NCBI RefSeq assembly: GCF_015319165.1
Contig: NZ_JADIVZ010000003.1
Location: forward strand, 62,001 to 126,000
Length of the DNA: 64,000 nucleotides
Direction: 5' to 3'
DNA from: Nocardioides acrostichi
Lineage (GTDB): Bacteria > Actinomycetota > Actinomycetes > Propionibacteriales > Nocardioidaceae
Below are positions 26,070-34,410 of the stretch, piece after piece. How positions within the stretch are numbered: position 1 is the stretch's first letter; each line of letters begins with the position of its first letter. The translations under genes were made by a program, and so were the position numbers. A model generated the notes under the pieces. It was not told the DNA's origin and ran no database searches. It saw only the letters and a list, made by a program, of their open reading frames with translations.

Positions 26070-26927
26070 ATGAGTGCCTCCTCCAGCAGTCCTGGTCACA
26101 GTCCGGGTCGCAGTTATGGGCGCAGTTCTAGTCGGAGCGTCGTCGTCACCGGCGCCGCGCGTGGCATCGGGCGGGGCATCGCCGCGCTGCTCGTGCGGCA
26201 GGGGTGGTCGGTGGTGCTGACCGACGTCGACGGCGCTGCGGTCGCCCGGACGGCGGACGAGGTTGGCGGGGTCGCGGGCCTGGCCCACGACGTCCGAGAC
26301 CCCAGGGCGCACGAGCACGCGGCCGAGGTGGCGGGTTCGCACGCGCCGTTGCGCGCCTGGGTCAACAACGCGGGCGTCGGCGACGACGGCCGCCTCGCGG
26401 AGCTCACCGAGGAGCAGGTGCGGCACCTGGTCGAGGTCAACGTGCTGGGCGTGCTGTGGGGCATGCGCACCGCCCAGGCCGGATTCGAGCGCACGAGCGG
26501 CGAGCCGCGAGGCGACATCGTCAATGTCGCCTCGCTCTCGGGGCTCGGACCGGTGCCCGGGTACAGCGTCTATGCCGCCACCAAGGCCGCCGTCGTGTCG
26601 CTGAGCATGTCGGTGGACGCCGAGACCCCGCGTGGGTTGCGCGTGCACGCCCTGTGTCCCGACGGCGTGCAGACCCCCATGCTCGCCGCCACGGACCCGC
26701 ACGGTCTCGGAGCCGCGCTCGTCCACTCCGGAGGGCGGATCCTCGGCGTGGAGGAGGTGGCGGAGCGGGCGGTCGACCTCATCGGTTCGGGGCGGGTGGT
26801 GCGCACGCTGCCCGCCTGGCGGGGAGCGTTGCTCCGCGGCACGGCCCTGGCTCCCGGCCTCGCGGCCCGGGGGACGGCTGCCTTCGCTGCGCAGGGGAGG
26901 CGGGCGATGAAGCGTTCCGGGGGTTGA
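26070..26927 (+). CDS. SDR family oxidoreductase
   Basis: The 285-residue short-chain dehydrogenase has [19 protein letters not shown], the NNAG motif in [11 protein letters not shown], catalytic Ser in VASLSGLG and YAATKAA with Tyr and Lys. LTDVDG after strand 2 suggests NAD preference. The N-terminal 20 residues are Ser-rich. The stop codon TGA lies inside a partial REP repeat (GGTTGAGCC at 26922-26930), so insertion of the repeat set the present C-terminus. It is divergent from lexA and shares its operator region. Confidence 0.85.
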   Translation: MSASSSSPGHSPGRSYGRSSSRSVVVTGAARGIGRGIAALLVRQGWSVVLTDVDGAAVARTADEVGGVAGLAHDVRDPRAHEHAAEVAGSHAPLRAWVNNAGVGDDGRLAELTEEQVRHLVEVNVLGVLWGMRTAQAGFERTSGEPRGDIVNVASLSGLGPVPGYSVYAATKAAVVSLSMSVDAETPRGLRVHALCPDGVQTPMLAATDPHGLGAALVHSGGRILGVEEVAERAVDLIGSGRVVRTLPAWRGALLRGTALAPGLAARGTAAFAAQGRRAMKRSGG

Positions 26928-27326
26928 GCCAGGGGAGCGCCAGCGACGTGCGTGTCCGCCGGTGGTTGAGCCGTGAGGAGCGCCAGCGACGAGCGCGTCG
27001 AAACCCAGCAACTGTGAAGGCAACGCCAGCTTTCGTCTCACCGGGTTTCGACACGGGACTCGGCTAGCGCCTCGCCCGGCTCAACCACCGTCATGGCCCC
27101 GGTGGTTGAGCCGTGAGGAGCGCCAGCGACGGGCCTGGCCGGTGGTTGAGCCGTGAGGAGCGTCAGCGACGAGCGCGTCGAAACCCAGCAACTGTGAAGG
27201 CAACGCCAGCTTTCGTCTCACCGGGTTTCGACACGGGACGCGGCTAGCGCCTCGCCCGGCTCAACCACCGTCATGGCCCCGGTGGTTGAGCCGTGAGGAG
27301 CGCCAGCGACGAGCGCGTCGAAACCG
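26922..27326. repeat. REP-like repeat cluster with 180-bp tandem inverted-pair unit
   Basis: About seven copies of the REP unit occur (ends GGTGGTTGAGCC and GTCGAAACC). A 180-base unit starts at 26961 and repeats at 27141 with only a few changes. Each unit holds one REP copy, a 44-base spacer containing CAGCAACTGTGAAGGCAACG, an inverted REP copy (GGTTTCGACACGGGACTCGG to GGCTCAACCACC), and a further direct copy. The inverted pair can fold into a long hairpin. The last copy ends at 27325, one base before the first SOS box of the LysM gene. Confidence 0.9.
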
Positions 27327-27411
27327 TCGAACAAAAGATCGAACGACCCCTTGCGCTGGTTCGAACGCGTGATCTAATCTCGTACACGTGTTCGATCGAA
27401 CGTCTGGTCGA
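27327..27411 (+). promoter_or_regulatory. four SOS-like LexA boxes upstream of LysM gene
   Basis: TCGAACaaaaGATCGA (27327-27342), TCGAACgcgtGATCTA (27361-27376), TCGTACacgtGTTCGA (27380-27395) and TCGAACgtctGGTCGA (27396-27411) match TCGAAC-N4-GTTCGA at 11, 10, 11 and 11 of 12 positions. The last two abut exactly. This is far denser than at lexA itself and implies tight, cooperative LexA control of the gene at 27516. Confidence 0.8.
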
Positions 27412-27515
27412 ACCATCGCTCCCTTCGTCGGGTTGTCGGTGGTCGCCACTAGACATCGGTGCACCAGATCGGGCTCGCCCGACCGCCACCTTCCCCGGCT
27501 TCGCAGGAGGTCACC

Positions 27516-27848
27516 ATGAGCAGCACGTCCCTCGCCCCCGCCTTCCGTCCGGCTTCGCCCGCGCTGCGACTGACCCGCCGCGGTCGTCTGGTCGTGTTCG
27601 TCGGGTCGCTGCTCCTGGCCTTGGCTGCGGCGCTCGTGTTCGCGCAGGTCTCGGCGGCGATCTCCGACCCCTCCGAGTCCACCGACGTGGTGGTGGTCCG
27701 CTCCGACGACACGCTGTGGAGCATCGCCTCGGCGCACGCCGACGGTGACGATGTGCGCGACGCCGTCGCGCAGATCCAGCAGCTCAACGATCTCGACGGC
27801 GGCCTCGTGCGTGCCGGTCAGCACCTGCTGGTGCCGGCCCACGGGTGA
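27516..27848 (+). CDS. LysM domain membrane protein, SOS cell-division control (ChiZ/YneA-like)
   Basis: The 110-residue protein has a short basic N-terminus, one membrane helix (LVVFVGSLLLALAAALVFAQ, about 25-44) and a C-terminal LysM module (VVRSDDTLWSIASAHADGDD to GLVRAGQHLLVPA). AGGAGG lies 5 bases before the ATG. In mycobacteria the gene between lexA and nrdR is Rv2719c/ChiZ, and in Bacillus the lexA neighbour is YneA; both curb cell division during SOS. Position, architecture and four LexA boxes support the same role here. No hydrolase motif is visible. Confidence 0.88.
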   Translation: MSSTSLAPAFRPASPALRLTRRGRLVVFVGSLLLALAAALVFAQVSAAISDPSESTDVVVVRSDDTLWSIASAHADGDDVRDAVAQIQQLNDLDGGLVRAGQHLLVPAHG

Positions 27849-27910
27849 TCCCGCCCGTCGTCACAGACTCGCCGGTCGCCTCGACCCCGGCCGGCGAACC
27901 TAGGGGAAGA

Positions 27911-27940
27911 AGAGGGGCGGGCCATCGGGCCCGCCCCTCT
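27911..27940. terminator. bidirectional hairpin terminator
   Basis: AGAGGGGCGGGC and GCCCGCCCCTCT form a perfect 12-bp stem around the loop CATCGG. It lies between the convergent LysM gene and the membrane protein gene at 27956 and can serve both strands. No long T tract follows, as is common in high-GC actinobacteria. Confidence 0.85.
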
Positions 27941-27955
27941 CGCTCCTCTCGCCTC

Positions 27956-28306
27956 TCAGCGCCTCGCCCTCTTGCCGCCCGCCGGACGGGAAGAGGGCGC
28001 TGTCGCCTCCTGGCGTGCGGCTCTCACTGCGCGGGCGGCGGCCAGGCCACGCAGGCCGAGCATCAACCCGATGAAGAGGCACGCCGCCGCCCCGATGGCG
28101 GCGAGCGCGAGGAAGCCCCAGGCGCCGCTGCGTCCGTCCCGGGCCTGCGTGCCGAAGTCGATGGCGGCCAGCACCAGGTATCCCCAGGCGACGATCAGTG
28201 CGGTCGCTCCCAGGCTGAGTCCCAGCAGGCGCGACACCTGGCTGCCGCCGGTGTCCGGGCGCGCGCCGGCATGCCTCGAGCCCTTGCGCGCGCCCCCACG
28301 TGCCAT
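27956..28306 (-). CDS. hypothetical two-helix membrane protein
   Basis: The 116-residue protein has a basic N-terminus (MARGGARKGSRHAGARPDTG), two membrane segments (LLGLSLGATALIVAWGYLVL near 31-50 and AAIGAAACLFIGLMLGLRGL near 73-92) and an Arg/Ala-rich cytoplasmic tail. No family recognised. It stands alone between the terminator at 27911 and the nrdR promoter region. Confidence 0.65.
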   Translation of the reverse strand: MARGGARKGSRHAGARPDTGGSQVSRLLGLSLGATALIVAWGYLVLAAIDFGTQARDGRSGAWGFLALAAIGAAACLFIGLMLGLRGLAAARAVRAARQEATAPSSRPAGGKRARR

Positions 28307-28691
28307 GGCGGCATTCTCGCCGGTCGCGCCCGCGGGCAACGGTGCGACCCGCCGAGGATCCGCAGTCGGCGACACGCCCGGGGCGAAGCGTGGCGGGGCG
28401 GCACCAGGCGGCCACGCGACGGCTCTGACCTGCGGCTTTGCGCGTGACGTGAGGTGGGTCACGGATTTTCTCGCCGTTCGCTTGCGTGCCTGGGGGCCGC
28501 GGGCGTACGGTTCCACTACATCTAGTAGTTACACCGATGTAGTTATCCACATCTAGTTCACAGAGCCAGGGTGGATGACTCACAGAGGGGCCGGTGTTCC
28601 TCCACAGGAGGAGCCTCGGAATCCACAGTCAGTCACCCGTCGTCCATACCCATCGCGGTGATGGCGCGAGCATGCCCGAGAGGAGGGCCCG
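28307..28691. other. nrdR upstream intergenic region
   Basis: Apart from the NrdR boxes and DnaA-like site annotated separately at 28513-28559, no coding sequence is supported in these 385 bases. I looked for a cobalamin riboswitch, plausible ahead of a B12-dependent reductase operon, and saw no B12-box element. Confidence 0.6.
28513..28559 (+). promoter_or_regulatory. paired NrdR boxes overlapping a DnaA-box sequence
   Basis: The core ACATCTAGT occurs at 28518-28526 (in CCACTACATCTAGTAG) and again at 28549-28557 (in TATCCACATCTAGTTC). The 31-base spacing is three helical turns, the usual geometry for NrdR operators. TTATCCACA, a perfect DnaA-box sequence, lies at 28543-28551 across the second box. 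The pair precedes nrdR and nrdJ and should make the operon respond to the NrdR ATP/dATP sensor. Confidence 0.8.
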
Positions 28692-29195
28692 ATGCACTGC
28701 CCGTACTGCCGCAACACCGACACCCGGGTCCTCGACTCGCGCGTCGCCGACGACGGCGCGGCGATCCGGCGGCGCCGTTCCTGCCACGCGTGCGAGCGAC
28801 GCTTCACCACGGTCGAGCAGATGCAGCTCACCGTGCTCAAGCGATCGGGCGTCGTGGAGTCCTTCGACCGCGAGAAGGCGGTGTCCGGAGTTCGCAAGGC
28901 CTGCAAGGGCCGCGGCGTCACCGAGCACCAGCTCGCCACCCTCGGTCAGACCGTCGAGAACAGCCTGCGTGCCTCCGGCGCGGCCGAGTTCGAGAGTCAC
29001 GACGTGGGGCTCGCGATCCTCGCCCCGCTGCGCGAGCTCGACGAGGTGGCCTACCTCCGGTTCGCGAGCGTCTACCGGGCGTTCGAGTCCGCAGACGACT
29101 TCGAGCGCGAGATCGAGATGCTGCGCACCGAGCGCCACCTCGACCGGCTCGACCCTGCCGCGGAGGCCGCGGCGGACCCTCAGCCCACCGGCTGA
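28692..29195 (+). CDS. nrdR: transcriptional regulator NrdR
   Basis: The 167-residue repressor of ribonucleotide reductase genes has an N-terminal zinc ribbon ([18 protein letters not shown] and a second pair in [18 protein letters not shown]) and an ATP-cone ([20 protein letters not shown] to [18 protein letters not shown]) that senses ATP and dATP. GAGAGGAGG lies just before the ATG. nrdJ follows 180 bases downstream behind a hairpin. Confidence 0.97.
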   Translation: MHCPYCRNTDTRVLDSRVADDGAAIRRRRSCHACERRFTTVEQMQLTVLKRSGVVESFDREKAVSGVRKACKGRGVTEHQLATLGQTVENSLRASGAAEFESHDVGLAILAPLRELDEVAYLRFASVYRAFESADDFEREIEMLRTERHLDRLDPAAEAAADPQPTG

Positions 29196-29205
29196 GACAC
29201 AGACC

Positions 29206-29239
29206 GCCCGGCAGGTAGTGGGGAAGCTGCCTGCCGGGC
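29206..29239 (+). terminator. hairpin between nrdR and nrdJ
   Basis: GCCCGGCAGGTAG and CTGCCTGCCGGGC form a 13-bp stem with one G-U pair around the loop TGGGGAAG. It lies 10 bases after the nrdR stop. It can act as a terminator or partial attenuator, setting a different expression level for nrdJ. No T tract follows. Confidence 0.7.
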
Positions 29240-29375
29240 GTACCACCCCCAGCTCCCCAGCCCCACCACCGACTGTCGGTGGTCAGCGCTTGACTGATGA
29301 GAGTGCTCGACCACCGAGTGTCCTCACCACCACCCCCACCACCAGGTCCCTCGCGGACCAGAGGAGTTGCGAGTC

Positions 29376-32246
29376 ATGACGGAGATCGCGAACGGCGTCG
29401 GAGCAGCACGGGCAGGAGCCGGCCTGAGCATCGAGCGGGTGTTCAGCACTGCCGGCGTCCACCCCTACGACGAGCTGACCTGGGAGCGTCGTGACGTCGT
29501 CCAGACCAACTGGAAGACCGGCGCGACGGTGTTCGAGCAGAAGGGTGTCGAGTTCCCGTCCACCTGGTCGGTCAACGCCTCGACGATCGTCACCACCAAG
29601 TACTTCCGCGGTGCGGTGGGCACCGATGTGCGGGAGTGGAGCCTCAAGCAGCTCATCGATCGGGTGGTCAAGACCTACACCAAGGCCGGGCTCGAGCACG
29701 GCTACTTCGCGACCCCGGCCGACGCCGAGATCTTCGAGCACGAGCTCACCTGGCTGCTGGTCAACCAGTACTTCTCCTTCAACAGCCCCGTCTGGTTCAA
29801 CGTGGGCACGCAGAGCCCGCAGCAGGTCTCGGCCTGCTTCATCCTCTCGGTCGACGACTCGATGGACTCGATCCTGAACTGGTACAAGGAGGAAGGCTTC
29901 ATCTTCAAGGGCGGCTCCGGTGCCGGCCTGAACCTCTCCCGCATCCGCTCCTCCAAGGAGCTGCTCTCCTCCGGCGGCACCGCCTCAGGCCCGGTCTCCT
30001 TCATGCGCGGCGCCGACGCCTCCGCCGGCACCATCAAGTCCGGTGGCGCCACCCGGCGCGCGGCCAAGATGGTCGTGCTCGACGTCGACCACCCCGACAT
30101 CGTCGAGTTCGTCGAGACCAAGGCACGCGAGGAGGACAAGATCCGCGTGCTGCGCGACGCCGGGTTCGACATGGACCTCGGCGGCGACGACATCACCTCG
30201 GTGCAGTACCAGAACGCCAACAACTCCGTGCGCGTCTCCGACGAGTTCATGCGCGCCGTCGAGGACGGCACCGACTTCGGCCTGCGCGGCCGCAAGACCG
30301 GCGAGGTCATCGAGACCGTCGACGCCCGCGAGCTGTGGGGCAAGATCGCCAAGGCCGCCTGGGAGTGTGCCGACCCGGGCCTGCAGTACGACGACACCAT
30401 CAACGACTGGCACACCAATCCCGAGACGGGTCGCATCACCGCGTCCAACCCGTGCTCGGAGTACATGAGCCTCGACAACTCCTCCTGCAACCTGGCGTCG
30501 CTGAACCTGCTGAAGTTCCTGGGCGACGACGACACCTTCGACGCCGCTCTGTTCGCGAAGGCCGTCGAGGTCGTCATCACCGCGATGGACATCTCCATCT
30601 GCTTCGCCGACTTCCCGACCCCCTCGATCGGGCAGACCACGGTCGACTACCGTCAGCTCGGCATCGGCTACGCCAACCTCGGCGCCCTGCTCATGGCGAT
30701 GGGCCTGGGCTACGACTCCGACGGCGGCCGCTCGATGGCCGCAGCCATCACCTCGCTCATGACCGGCGTCTCCTACCGGCGCTCGGCCGAGCTGGCGGCC
30801 GTGGTCGGCCCCTACAACGGCTACGCCCGCAACGCGGTGGCGCACCAGCGGGTCATGCGCAAGCACCAGGCGGCCAACGACTCGGTGCGCACGCTGCACG
30901 TCAACGACAGCGCCACGCTGAAGCTGGCCACGGCGGAGTGGGCCAAGGTCGTCGAGACCGGTGTCGAGAACGGCTTCCGCAACGCCCAGGCCTCCGTGCT
31001 CGCGCCCACCGGCACCATCGGCTTCATGATGGACTGCGACACCACGGGCATCGAGCCGGACTTCTCGCTGGTCAAGTTCAAGAAGCTGGTCGGCGGTGGC
31101 TCGATGCAGATCGTCAACCAGACGATCCCGCGGGCGCTGGGCAAGCTCGGCTACCAGCCCGAGCAGGTCGAGGCGATCGTCGACTACATCGCCGAGAACG
31201 GCCACGTGGTCGACGCCCCCGGGTTGCGCAGCGAGCACTACGAGGTCTTCGACACCGCGATGGGCAAGCGGGCGCTCAAGCCGATGGGCCACGTGCGCAT
31301 GATGGCGGCCTGCCAGCCGTTCCTCTCCGGCGCGATCTCGAAGACGGTGAACCTGCCGGAGTCGGCGACCGTCGAGGAGATCGCCGACATCTACTTCCAG
31401 TCCTGGAAGCTCGGCCTCAAGGCGACCGCCGTCTACCGCGACAACTGCAAGGTGGGCCAGCCGCTCGCCGACGCGAAGGCCGCGACGACCAAGGACGCCT
31501 CCACCCCTGCGGTCACCGAGGTCGAGACCAAGGTCGTCGAGAAGGTCGTCTACGCCCCGACCCGCAAGCGGCTGCCGAAGTCGCGGGTCTCGCGCACGAC
31601 CTCGTTCACCGTGGGCGGTGCCGAGGGCTACATGACCTCCGGAGCCCACGAGGACGGCTCGCTCGGCGAGATCTTCCTCAAGCTCGGCAAGCAGGGCTCG
31701 ACCCTGGCCGGCGTGATGGATGCGTTCTCGATCTCGATCTCGATCGGCCTCCAGTACGGCGTGCCGCTGGAGACGTTCGTCTCGAAGTACACCAACCAGC
31801 GCTTCGAGCCGGCCGGCCTCACCGACGACGCCGACATCCGGATGGCCCAGTCGGTCATGGACTACGTGTTCCGTCGCCTGGCGCTGGACTACCTGCCGTT
31901 CGAGACCCGCGAGGCCCTGGGCATCTTCTCGGCCGACGAGCGTCAGCGCTACCTCGAGACTGGCTCGTACGAGCCTCTCGTCGAGACCGGCAACGAGGCC
32001 TCGGACCTGATCGAGGTCGAGCCGGCCGCCAAGGGTGCGCCCGTGATCGAGGTCGTCGAGGTCACCCCGCCCACGAGCGAGTCCGCCGAGGCGCCGGCCG
32101 GGGTGCACACCTCCGCCGAGCTGCTGGAGAAGATCACCGGCACCGCCGTCGACTCCCCGCTCTGCTTCACCTGCGGCACCAAGATGCGCCCCGCCGGCTC
32201 GTGCTTCGTGTGCGAGGGCTGCGGGTCGACCTCCGGCTGCAGCTGA
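29376..32246 (+). CDS. nrdJ: vitamin B12-dependent ribonucleotide reductase (class II)
   Basis: The 956-residue NrdJ reduces ribonucleotides using adenosylcobalamin. FNSPVWFNVG, QQVSACFILSVDDSMDS, GGSGAGLNLSRIRSSKELLS, NPCSEYMSLDNSSCNLASLN and VLAPTGTIGFMMDCDTTG mark the ten-stranded barrel with its radical-site cysteine and substrate loop. The C-terminus ends in a zinc-ribbon (CFTCGTKMRPAGSC, CEGCGSTSGC) carrying redox cysteines. The ATG at 29376 is preferred because GAGGAG sits at 29361-29366. No class I or III reductase lies in the window. Confidence 0.97.
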   Translation: MTEIANGVGAARAGAGLSIERVFSTAGVHPYDELTWERRDVVQTNWKTGATVFEQKGVEFPSTWSVNASTIVTTKYFRGAVGTDVREWSLKQLIDRVVKTYTKAGLEHGYFATPADAEIFEHELTWLLVNQYFSFNSPVWFNVGTQSPQQVSACFILSVDDSMDSILNWYKEEGFIFKGGSGAGLNLSRIRSSKELLSSGGTASGPVSFMRGADASAGTIKSGGATRRAAKMVVLDVDHPDIVEFVETKAREEDKIRVLRDAGFDMDLGGDDITSVQYQNANNSVRVSDEFMRAVEDGTDFGLRGRKTGEVIETVDARELWGKIAKAAWECADPGLQYDDTINDWHTNPETGRITASNPCSEYMSLDNSSCNLASLNLLKFLGDDDTFDAALFAKAVEVVITAMDISICFADFPTPSIGQTTVDYRQLGIGYANLGALLMAMGLGYDSDGGRSMAAAITSLMTGVSYRRSAELAAVVGPYNGYARNAVAHQRVMRKHQAANDSVRTLHVNDSATLKLATAEWAKVVETGVENGFRNAQASVLAPTGTIGFMMDCDTTGIEPDFSLVKFKKLVGGGSMQIVNQTIPRALGKLGYQPEQVEAIVDYIAENGHVVDAPGLRSEHYEVFDTAMGKRALKPMGHVRMMAACQPFLSGAISKTVNLPESATVEEIADIYFQSWKLGLKATAVYRDNCKVGQPLADAKAATTKDASTPAVTEVETKVVEKVVYAPTRKRLPKSRVSRTTSFTVGGAEGYMTSGAHEDGSLGEIFLKLGKQGSTLAGVMDAFSISISIGLQYGVPLETFVSKYTNQRFEPAGLTDDADIRMAQSVMDYVFRRLALDYLPFETREALGIFSADERQRYLETGSYEPLVETGNEASDLIEVEPAAKGAPVIEVVEVTPPTSESAEAPAGVHTSAELLEKITGTAVDSPLCFTCGTKMRPAGSCFVCEGCGSTSGCS

Positions 32247-32276
32247 AAGCGAGCCATCTTCGCAACAGATGCACCA

Positions 32277-32316
32277 GGCCCGCTGCGCTCCGGTTCACGC
32301 CGGAGGGCAGCGGGCC
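32277..32316 (+). terminator. hairpin terminator after nrdJ
   Basis: GGCCCGCTGC pairs with GCAGCGGGCC, and inside this CTCCGG pairs with CCGGAG around TTCACG. It begins 31 bases after the nrdJ stop. Confidence 0.8.
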
Positions 32317-32517
32317 TCACTCGCTACTCAGTCTGTGATCCCTGCGCAAAGCCCGCCAGATCTACGAGGGCTGGGGCATGTGCTCGGCTCGAAGGGCCTC
32401 GAGCGCTCGCGCGTGGTGCTGCGCGGTCCACGCGCTGACGGCCGAGTGCCCCCACCTCAGCGGTCGGGTCGGCCGGCTGGCCGAAGCCTGTGGCGGTCAC
32501 GTCGTCGGCAGCCAGTA

Positions 32518-34035
32518 TCACGTGGTGTTTCGGGCCTGGGAATAGGCCTCCAGGCCGTCGCGGGTCGCCACCACGTCGACGCCGTCGATGGTGCTGCCCC
32601 ACCGGTCAGCCATGGCCGCGCCCACGCGGTGCGAGGAGCCATCGGGCCGCCCCTCGGGTCCGCACGGCACGACCAGCGTCCCGCCGTTGCGGTAGTAGAT
32701 GGGGGCGTCGTCGTAGTAGATCGGCTCCCGGTAGCGCGCGCGAGCATCATCGAGGCAGTGCAGCGTGGCGTCCTGGCCGGCCAGACGGTGACGTCCGCTC
32801 TTGAGGTCGACCTGCTCGCGACCACGCCGGGTGCTCACGACGGCCGTGGTGCGGTCGAGGAAGGGCACCTGGTCGCCTTGGAGCAGTTGGTCGGTCGGGC
32901 TCAACGGCAGGCGCCACGTGGTCTTGCCCGTCGTCGGATCGAAGCCCTCCAGCACCACGGACCGCAGGGAGTACGCGGAGTCGGCCTCCGTGCTGCGGTA
33001 CTCGTAGCCGCCGTTTGCCCGGCATCGCACCCAGGGTACGGAGGAATCCGGATCTCCACGCCGGGCCTGCGGGCCCCTCTCGCCCTCGTCGGCAACGGCC
33101 CAGCCGTGCCAGTCCAGGCAGGGAACCACCCCGCCCACGCTCCAGAGGGTTCGGCCCGTGTGCGCGTCGAACGCCGTCATGCGGGCCTTACGCAGATCCG
33201 GCGTGCGCTTGGTGGCGATGCCGGCGCTGGTCGTGATCTCGGACGGCGGGCCGAGCGCTGCGATGTAGGTGCCGCCGCTGCGTGTGAACCAGCGCTGCGT
33301 CTCCCACTGGGCTCCGGGGAAGACGTCGGTGATCGGACGCGACCACACGACCTGGCGGTCGGAGTCGACCCGTTGCAGCAGATCCCGGCTCCCGTCGTCG
33401 TCGAGCACGAGGCCGAGGCCGAACTGCTCCTTGCCCTCGTCGGCGTACTGGTGTGTGACATCGAGGTGGCCCGCAGCGTCGAGGCGGTAGGTGCGGATCG
33501 AGTCGGTCTGCTCGTCGAGCGCGAGCACGCAGACGTTGCGCCCGTCGGGGCAGGTCTCTGGGTCGGTGCGGAAGAGCCGGTCGTAGGCGATGCGCACCGG
33601 CTCACCCGTGCGTGGCCGCACCACCATCAGGTCGGCGTGCAGGTTGCCGGAGTCGCGCGGGGTGAAGTATGCGACGTAGGTCGACTCCTCGCCCTGGCGC
33701 CGCTTCAGCGTCACGGTGACGGGGGTCAGGTGGTCGCCGTCGATGGTGAAGGACGGCGACACCTCGTCGCGCCACAGTCGCCTGCCGGTATGCGGGTCGA
33801 AGGCCACCACCCGGAAGCGCTCGCCGGGCGCCGACTCGTAGACGACACCGACGCCGCCGGCGCCGATCGGCTGGCCGAAGACCGGCGCCTGCGTGCGCCA
33901 CGCGAAGGTCTTGGGCGAGGGGCCGCGGGAGGCCGTCGCCGTCGGGGCCCGTTCGGGTGGTGCCTCACCGGAGCAGGCAGCAAGACACCCGAGCGCCACG
34001 GCGAGGGTGGTGATCAGAGCGGGGATCCGAGACAT
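32518..34035 (-). CDS. PQQ-like beta-propeller repeat lipoprotein
   Basis: The 505-residue protein has a lipoprotein signal ending in the lipobox LAAC (ALITTLAVALGCLAACSG, Cys near 21). Repeated propeller blades follow with the PQQ-like pattern: VVAFDPHTGRRLWRDEVSPS, MTAFDAHTGRTLWSVGGVVP, LEGFDPTTGKTTWRLPLS and DLKSGRHRLAG. It is probably anchored outside the membrane. No catalytic residues typical of quinoprotein dehydrogenases are evident, so a binding or scaffold role is likelier. It is a stand-alone gene. Confidence 0.8.
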   Translation of the reverse strand: MSRIPALITTLAVALGCLAACSGEAPPERAPTATASRGPSPKTFAWRTQAPVFGQPIGAGGVGVVYESAPGERFRVVAFDPHTGRRLWRDEVSPSFTIDGDHLTPVTVTLKRRQGEESTYVAYFTPRDSGNLHADLMVVRPRTGEPVRIAYDRLFRTDPETCPDGRNVCVLALDEQTDSIRTYRLDAAGHLDVTHQYADEGKEQFGLGLVLDDDGSRDLLQRVDSDRQVVWSRPITDVFPGAQWETQRWFTRSGGTYIAALGPPSEITTSAGIATKRTPDLRKARMTAFDAHTGRTLWSVGGVVPCLDWHGWAVADEGERGPQARRGDPDSSVPWVRCRANGGYEYRSTEADSAYSLRSVVLEGFDPTTGKTTWRLPLSPTDQLLQGDQVPFLDRTTAVVSTRRGREQVDLKSGRHRLAGQDATLHCLDDARARYREPIYYDDAPIYYRNGGTLVVPCGPEGRPDGSSHRVGAAMADRWGSTIDGVDVVATRDGLEAYSQARNTT

Positions 34036-34410
34036 GGCCTCGACGCTAGGACGAACCCGCCTCACCGTGTCGCGAGTTATCCACAGGCCGCCCGGCTGTC
34101 CATCATGATCAGGACATCTCTCGCTGTCGAGGCTCGCGGAGGCCACCCGTCGCGGGCCACCCGCCCGACAAGGTCTTCTGGTCACACACCGCAGACGGGC
34201 CTCGGGTAGAAGCGGTCATCCCGCACCCGTGAGCGCCAACCCGAACGGACGTGCATCGAGACACCGCCAGTCGTTGTGAGATCAGGTGACCCGCACCGTC
34301 ATCCGAGCGGGGCCGTGCTGCGTCCGGATGCAGATCTCGTGAACCCGCCACGCGAGCGCGCTACGACCTTTACGTTGCTCCCAATCGTCGATTCGGATTG
34401 GTGAGCACTC
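34036..34410. other. intergenic region between divergent genes
   Basis: 375 bases. It contains an isolated DnaA-box sequence TTATCCACA at 34077-34085 and a 6-bp inverted repeat CCAATC/GATTGG at 34381-34401, just before the Excalibur gene, that could be an operator. No coding sequence is supported. Confidence 0.5.

Noticed and set aside
28307..28691. Cobalamin riboswitch ahead of nrdR-nrdJ
   Set aside because: No B12-box or matching fold elements were seen; only NrdR boxes and a DnaA-like nonamer.
32351..32544. Short plus-strand frame (RQIYEGWG to VVFRAWE) between nrdJ and the lipoprotein gene
   Set aside because: No start codon with a ribosome binding site, no family recognised, and it runs into the antisense 3' end of the lipoprotein gene.
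34077..34085. DnaA box suggesting a replication origin
   Set aside because: A single isolated nonamer with no cluster, no AT-rich region and no dnaA or dnaN nearby.
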